Source: Chlorops oryzae
Lineage: Eukaryota; Arthropoda; Insecta; Diptera; Chloropidae
NCBI GenBank assembly: GCA_020466095.1
Contig: CM035808.1
Coordinates: 24,324,796-24,388,795 of the forward strand
Length of the DNA: 64,000 nt
Direction of reading: 5' to 3'
The notes below the pieces were generated by a model. It made no database searches and was not told the DNA's origin. It saw nothing but the letters and a program-made list of their open reading frames with translations. Each line of letters opens with the position of its first letter. The stretch's first letter is position 1. The translations under genes and the position numbers were made by a program. Below are positions 58,370-64,000 of the stretch, piece by piece.

Positions 58370-58640
58370 TTATTAGGAGAATTTTTTAAAGTTTCAAATA
58401 AAATGTCCAGAAATTAAGAAAATGGGCGCGGTAAAAGGGCAGTTTTCATAAAGTAATTGAACAGAAGTAAGCCTTGGAAACCCCTTATGGTCTTTAAATT
58501 GTCAATAATGTCTTATTGGCGGTGTCCTTAGGTGCTGTTCGAAAAAATATTGAACTACATATTTGTGTCGGGTTACCGCATTGTCAGGCTCGAATAGTTA
58601 AAACACCCTTACTTGGTTTGCATTCTTGGGGTTTACTTGT
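58370..58640 (+). repeat. Decayed dispersed repeat (related to about 19730-20040)
   Basis: Blocks GGGCAGTTTTCATAAA, GGTCTTTAAATTGTC and GAAAAAATATTGAAC line up in order with 19860-19970. Divergence is high. Confidence 0.45.
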
Positions 58641-59787
58641 GGAGGATATAAAGAGTAACAATAATAATAATAACAATGATTCGCTTTGATTTGGCGTGAA
58701 TTTTCAAACTTTACGATAATGTGCAAAAAACGATTCTCTTCATTTTGTTTATTCTTGAAGGCCCATTAATTCGAAAAGCTTGTTTTTCAGAAAGTCGATA
58801 CGAAATTCAAATCAAATTCCAAGACGCTTAAAAAGAATGAAGTTCCGACAGAAATATCTACTGCTGTGGCAGCTGAAGTGAATTTTCTCAAGGAAAATGT
58901 AAACAAATTCCAATTCAATGAACATCTTTCAAGCTGTCCAAGTGACTGCTTTATTGAAATTTCGAACTTTTCCTTTCTTTACTTTATTTGGCTTCGTTTT
59001 TGAATAAATTGTGTTGGTTTTTTTTTTTGCTTTTATTTCAGTTGAATTTTTTTTTTTTACTATTTTTGCATGTTATTTTATTTTGGCATTTCAATTTGTT
59101 ACTCGACCTTCTTGCCACTCGTTCCGTTCACTTTTTATTCGTATTAATTGAGTAAATTTACTAAACGAATTAAGCACGAAGGAATAAAGCCTGATGTCTT
59201 ATTCCATTCTTCATGTTGACACTGCAAGTTCGGACTTGACTGAGCTTTTTGGTTTTTTTTTTGGTGTGTGTGTTTACTTTCCCGAAATGGATCCATCGAG
59301 TGTTAAATTTCCGAGTGAGCAAGATAAATGTTTATGGTGTCCGAGAATCCAACGAGAGTCCAGAAACGACCAACGAAGAAAACATGATTTTGCCATTTGA
59401 ATTTTGTGTGTGATCTCGAGTCGAGTGCTAAGAAAACAAACAATTCAAATCGTAACACAATCGTAATTTATTGTGTTGATTTGGTTTTCGTTTTTTTTTT
59501 TTTCTTGAATATTTTCCCTTTTGTTTATAAACATTTATTTTAACTGGTTGGCATTTTTCAGTGAATAAGCGTGAGAAAGAAAATTTGTACAATTTATTTG
59601 CAAAAATATATTATTGAAAGTCTATCGAAAAAAATGCATACATACCGACCCACGTACCAATTTCTGAATTTTTTTTCGTATTGAAAAATCATTAGAAAAT
59701 GGTGGTACAATTGCTGTTTCGTATTTTTAGAGAAATTGGAAAATTTTGAAAATTGGGAAATGAGTTGTTTAAATATCTATACACCTA
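58641..59787. other. Intronic spacer, no gene recognised
   Basis: T-rich blocks at 59018 and 59494. No recognisable frame, RNA gene or palindrome. Confidence 0.35.
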
Positions 59788-59850
59788 TATCGTCGGCTTA
59801 GAGTATAAACCTGCCCACTCGCATATGAACAATTTTACAGGGTGGCCAAA
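59788..59850 (+). repeat. Left-end fragment of the 34258-34646 MITE family
   Basis: TATCGTCGGCTTAGAGTATA and AACAATTTTACAGGGT match 34258-34318 in order. No right end follows. Confidence 0.65.
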
Positions 59851-59872
59851 GATCTGCTTTGAATTTCATCTT

Positions 59873-60005
59873 AGGGGCTAACTCCAGCTCTGTCAGAAAT
59901 GAAACAGAACTGAAAAACTTCATATAAAAAAACGCTTCAGAAATGAATCAGAAACTTTCGGAAATGTTTTTTATTTGAAGATTTTCATTTGTGACGGAGC
60001 TGCAG
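59873..60005. mobile_element. Palindromic MITE (AGCTCTGTCAGAAATGAAA)
   Basis: AGCTCTGTCAGAAATGAAAC near 59886 mirrors TTTTCATTTGTGACGGAGCT near 59981. AACTTCATATAAAAAACACT-like internal sequence is shared with 44833-44860 and, more weakly, 45973-46010. Confidence 0.6.
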
Positions 60006-60577
60006 AAAAAATTGGCTTAGTTACATAGTTAATCGAGTTTGACAATCTGAAAATGAAAGTTGAAATGGGTTTAAGACTGAACTAGCAAAAGGAAAAGGTT
60101 TTTATATGAATTAACATACATTTTTCGAAGTGCTTACGAGGGGTCAGATTTGCGCTTGCAAGATTTACGAAGACTTTTTGCGAACCTGCATGAAAACCTT
60201 GTGAATAGGGGAAAGAACAGAGTTCCAAAAAAGTCATTCACATTTTTGTTAGAATTTTTTTTTACAGACCAGAAAATCGGTACAAAAATGTTTGGAGAAT
60301 TTAATGGAGGCATATACAATGCCAACGCCCATACGATAGGGCTAAATTAAAGGAAAATAAAGGACAATGGGCATTCTGTCCTATGAGCGGCCATCGATGA
60401 CACTAGTATCATTCGAAAGAGGAGTCAATATAGATTTTTTTTTGTTCTGGAACTATTATACAATTTTGTTTAGGAGCTGAGTTATATGCGTGTTTATATT
60501 ATATATTTATATTATATATTTGTATAATATTATTAGCATCGCGTAACTCATAATATATGTTTAGTAGGTAGTATGCT

Positions 60578-60835
60578 TTGTTTTACTTTATAAACTTGAA
60601 CATAAATCACATTTCTTTAATTATAATGGCAGAAAGTCGTGAACCGTGTGTTTTGTGTAGTAGCAGAGAAGCAATACAAAACTATTATTGTAGTTGCCTT
60701 AGTGGCAGGTGCACGGTGGGATGTTGCACTCATGTAATGAGTATGGTGTGGTACTTGGGATGGGCAAGACACCAAGAGGGGGATTTTCTTTTACCAGCAG
60801 ACTTTTTAAATACTTTTGTTATTGATGATGATTGA
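60578..60835 (+). pseudogene. SWIM-like zinc-finger fragment of a transposon protein
   Basis: The frame encodes 85 residues; the meaningful part starts near M17. C38-x-C40-x9-C50-x-H52 fits the SWIM zinc-binding pattern CxCx(n)CxH. It is followed by HVMSMVWYLGWARHQ, a signature I associate with the C-terminus of large transposon-encoded proteins in many invertebrates, and an acidic end (VIDDD) at TGA 60833-60835. No upstream frame joins it, and the start may be a cryptic 3' splice acceptor (GGCAG at about 60631) rather than a true ATG. The exact superfamily is not assigned. It ends 5 bp before a hairpin MITE. Confidence 0.55.
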
Positions 60836-60840
60836 TGAAT

Positions 60841-61003
60841 AATCACCCCTATTATGATTGTCGACTACTGATAGAGAATCGAAAAATTTCTATCGTCGAC
60901 TAAAATTTTTCATTTTCTAGTATGTGGAAAATTAAAATTTTTTGTCGAAGATAGAACTTTTTCGATTCTCTATCAGTAGTCGACAATCATAATAGGGCTG
61001 ATT
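60841..61003. mobile_element. Near-perfect hairpin MITE (CCCTATTATGATTGTCGAC)
   Basis: About 68 bp at each end are almost perfect inverted repeats: CCCTATTATGATTGTCGACT against AGTCGACAATCATAATAGGG, continuing through GATAGAGAATCGAAAAA. The loop is only about 25-30 bp. The near identity of the arms suggests a recent insertion or maintenance by conversion. The boundaries AATCA/TGATT may be part of the repeat. No coding capacity. Confidence 0.85.
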
Positions 61004-63624
61004 GTTTTAGTTGTAAGCTATTTTAATAAAATATTTTGCATAATACTTTGTTTTGTTTTAACTGTTTAACATACCTATATACAGTTATATTGCCTTATAC
61101 TATCTTTCTAAGATTGTTATTCTAATATATTTTTTTCATGTAATGGCTCTTTTCATGTCCATAACTTTTTTTCTAAATTAAACCACAGTAATAACCTCTC
61201 GTATTCGCAATGAACACATAATAATATAATAGAAAACTCATAGCTTATCAATGGCTGCAGATAGGACAGGCACCATACAAATTTGCCCATTATCCTTTCT
61301 ATGTGGTAGCTTCATTAAGCACTGCAGCAATTTTGTCATGTCAGCTATCAAATTTTTTACTTCATTTGAAAAAAACCAAACCTTTCAAAAATAATATTGG
61401 AAATATCATTTGAATTATTGTTTTGACCAAAAGAATTCGCATTTCATTAAAGCTTTTGAAAATCCCACAGAAACATAACCTTAGTTAGCCGAAGTGGCAA
61501 AGTGAAGATCTCCCAAACGACAATCCTTCTCCATCAGCAATTTGACATTCATGCACTGCAAGCCATTTACATAAATGTAAATTTGATGTTGAAACTGTGA
61601 TGTAAGATAACAAGCGCGGAAAATCACAAAAATATAAAGAAAAAAATCCAGAAAAAAAAAGAAAAGAAAAATTGGAGAAAAAACCAACAAAAGGCTGTGC
61701 TGCTACCTTAACTGATGGATGACGAACGACAATTCTTCATGCAGTAGAAAAGAGGAGGCAAAAAAACAAAAAAAACATAAGATGGCAGAAAGAAAATCCA
61801 ACCAGGACAGTAACTGCGACAACGCCGACTGCGAATTCAAAGTCAAATGTCAGTGCTGTATAATTTTTATGCACACTTGACATTTGCTCACTGATGCCGC
61901 TGCCGCTACCGCTCCATCGAAGACGCTGCCGCTGCAGCATGCCTCGCAGCGCATTATTCAACGATTTCAACTGCAGCTTAAACACTTCAGATGTTCACTT
62001 CTTCATCTTCCACCGCAGTGCATAGAATGCCAAAGGGCAAATGTACCCTACTCGAAGAAGGAATAAAAAATATTAAAAAAAAACTAAAAACAAAAAACCA
62101 GGGAAAACTTTATGAAAAACTAAGCGCGACGAAAAAGTAAATCGGCAAGAAAAATATTGAAGATGCAGCAGCGGCGAGCAAACAATACAGACGCATAATT
62201 AAATGCGAAAAGTAAAAACTAGAAGCAAAGGCAAAAAAAAAAGTAAAAGAGAGACAGGAAAAAGTTGAATGCACAAAAAGGGGAAATGTCAAACTTCAGT
62301 ACACATACTTACCCACAGATACATATACATATTATCACATTTCGGGTACAGCACTCTAGCGACAACAATCGCAGAAGTTCCATCTCCAAGCCAAGCCGTG
62401 CCAGTAAATATTCTGCTGGCGTGATAAATTTAGCATCGTAAGACAACATTGCAGCTGTGAAATTTATCGTTGAACGCGACATTCATATCAAAAATTTGCT
62501 TCTACAGCACATTTTCTATTATCCCTCCATTATTTCTATTTGGTTTTTTTCTTCTTTTTCTTTTTTGAACTCCTCATTTTGCAAACTCATTTTAATGGCT
62601 TCAGTTTTGAAGCTCATTGAATTGTTTTGCTTTGATATCGTATGGTACTCGGTTCATCCGATTACTGCAGCCTTTGCAGAAACGTTTTTCGAGAAACGTT
62701 TTTACTTGACAACACTAATTTACGCTCGACCACATTCTAGACTTCAATATACATATATGTACGTATGTACTTCTTAACCGTTTGTCTTAGATTACACATT
62801 CATTTAACATGGTTCTCGGAAAACTTCAGCTTCCGAAGGCGAAGACTAAATCAACTCGACTCAACTCGACTCGCCTCAACTCGCCTCGACGACTTGCCTC
62901 GAAAGTTCCAAGTTCTAAGACATTGTCATAATTATGTGACTTCGTATAGTATTCCAAACTCTTTGTAAAAGTCATTATTTCAATTGACATTAATTTTTGT
63001 CGTTTAAAGTCGATTCGGAGCCCTTTTATGTGTGCTCCGTGGAGCGAGTTAGCTGCTTGCTGCGTCATCAACTTTATTTTTATGTCACTCAATCCATACG
63101 TACGTACGTACGTAGAACAAAGCATTCTTTGCATCTTTTATGCTTATTAACTCCTCCCCCCCTCCCTCCGGCGTTCTATTACTCTTTCCCCGCCACTTTT
63201 GCTCGATCTCTTTGCCAGTGTTTTTCTCGTTGCAGTGCATTTTGGTTTTTGTTCCCCCCTGTGGAATTTCGTGGAACAAAATTTTTCTATAATTTTTGTA
63301 ATTAATAAGGCATCAGCATTGAGTTGAGCGTGATATTATAAACGTTGGAGGATGAATGACAATAGTGTGTGTGATAAAATGGCGATATATCGAAGAATGT
63401 TGTTATGAAAGTCTCATTAATTTGAAAGCAAGACGGGAAAATAAGAAGAAATCTTTTCGCTTTATTGTTTATGAAAATCTATTCACTTCGATTGAACCTA
63501 TTGTGTGAAAGTTGTGGATCTAAGTGAAAATACTTAGACTTCTTAAAATTAGTTCGAAGGATGAAAGACTCTACTTCCTTAAATTAATAGACAACAATTT
63601 TTTCTGGACGATCATATTCAATTA
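61004..63624. other. Intronic spacer, no gene recognised
   Basis: A GC-richer patch at 61800-62060 and a short CTCGACTCAA-type repeat are present. Frames to 106 codons lack domains. Confidence 0.3.
62851..62900. repeat. Short CTCGACTCAA minisatellite
   Basis: About five imperfect units of ACTCGACTCA and ACTCGCCTCA. The same motif drives an arginine-rich chance frame on the other strand. Confidence 0.8.
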
Positions 63625-63945
63625 CAGTCGAAATCGATTTTAATAGACCCGGTTATAACAGACTATCACATATAGAAGACAAAGCTTCCGGTCTCTCCGA
63701 TAGTAATGGGAATAGTGCATAGGAATTCGTATATAAGAGACATCTTTTGTAGTAGATATATTGCCTAAAAATACACGTTTGGAAGTCCCCACAGCCCGAT
63801 ATATCGTTTTTAACAGACAAATGACTGATTCCTTTTTTTTTTAATATTTCGCGGGCAATTACTGCCAATAACAGAATGTCTACTATAGATGATATATTTA
63901 TGTATCGTATATAGCAGACTGTGTTTATAACAGTCGTGTTTCTGC
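63625..63945. mobile_element. Decayed pogo-like element
   Basis: TA then CAGTCGAAATCGATTTTAAT (63625) opens it, and a complement-like AGACTGTGTTTATAACAG occurs near 63917. The motif TAACAGA(C/A) is repeated about five times (near 63656, 63811, 63870 and 63928), like internal repeats of the other CAGT elements. A right tip was not found. Confidence 0.45.
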
Positions 63946-64000
63946 GTTTCTGCCGACAGATTCCTAGGGGGAAATATCACTTGATAACGGCGGAACTCAT

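Larger units (their letters stand above)
15127..64000 (+). other. Giant first coding intron (continues past window)
   Basis: It begins with GTGAGT at 15127. No downstream exon with an acceptor and a recognisable coding frame was found to the end of the window, so the intron is at least 48.9 kb if the exon at 15057 is real. It contains one strong candidate recursive splice site (52183/52184) and many transposons. Independent genes nested within it cannot be excluded, especially short or non-coding ones. Confidence 0.5.

Overview
This window is eukaryotic, AT-rich and almost entirely non-coding. It is most consistent with a dipteran insect, possibly a tephritid-type fly. The evidence is mariner elements with a D,D34D transposase, insect-type splice signals (including a candidate recursive splice point in a very long intron), repeats with GTCY tracts like the mini-me elements of flies, and a dense population of palindromic non-autonomous DNA transposons. 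No bacterial gene organisation, CRISPR array, rRNA or intact tRNA gene was seen. The species cannot be fixed from the sequence alone.

Layout. 1-8 kb is a transposon nest: a long foldback element, two mariner copies in the same orientation with different inactivating lesions, and several MITEs, one split by a mariner and one inserted into another repeat. 9.7-10.7 kb is a less AT-rich island ending in a strong splice donor, which could be a promoter and first non-coding exon. 11.1-12.9 kb holds a sequence and a much-decayed, indel-rich second version of itself. At 14605-15126 lies the one convincing host-gene exon: acceptor, about 450 nt of 5' UTR with a 17-codon upstream ORF, then an ATG opening a signal-peptide-like sequence that ends in phase 1 at a GTGAGT donor. 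No later coding exon was recognised, so 15127-64000 reads as one giant intron of a secreted or membrane protein gene on the + strand.

The intron contains an excellent candidate zero-length-exon ratchet point at 52183/52184 and many small repeats. These include a CAGT...ACTG pogo-like group flanked by TA, a guide-like (GTCTTCAA) inverted-repeat group with four copies, a second four-copy group, and a two-copy CAGGGGTG group. There is also a hAT-type MITE with a perfect 8-bp target duplication and five TATCGATA sites nested in a TA-flanked MITE, a tRNA-derived SINE head, and a nearly 0.9-kb all-purine octamer satellite. A SWIM-like zinc-finger fragment from a transposon protein abuts a near-perfect hairpin MITE.

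The genes do not form a pathway. The biological story is one long-intron host gene whose leader region and first coding intron have been repeatedly colonised by DNA transposons. The insertion order can be read from nesting and target-site duplications.
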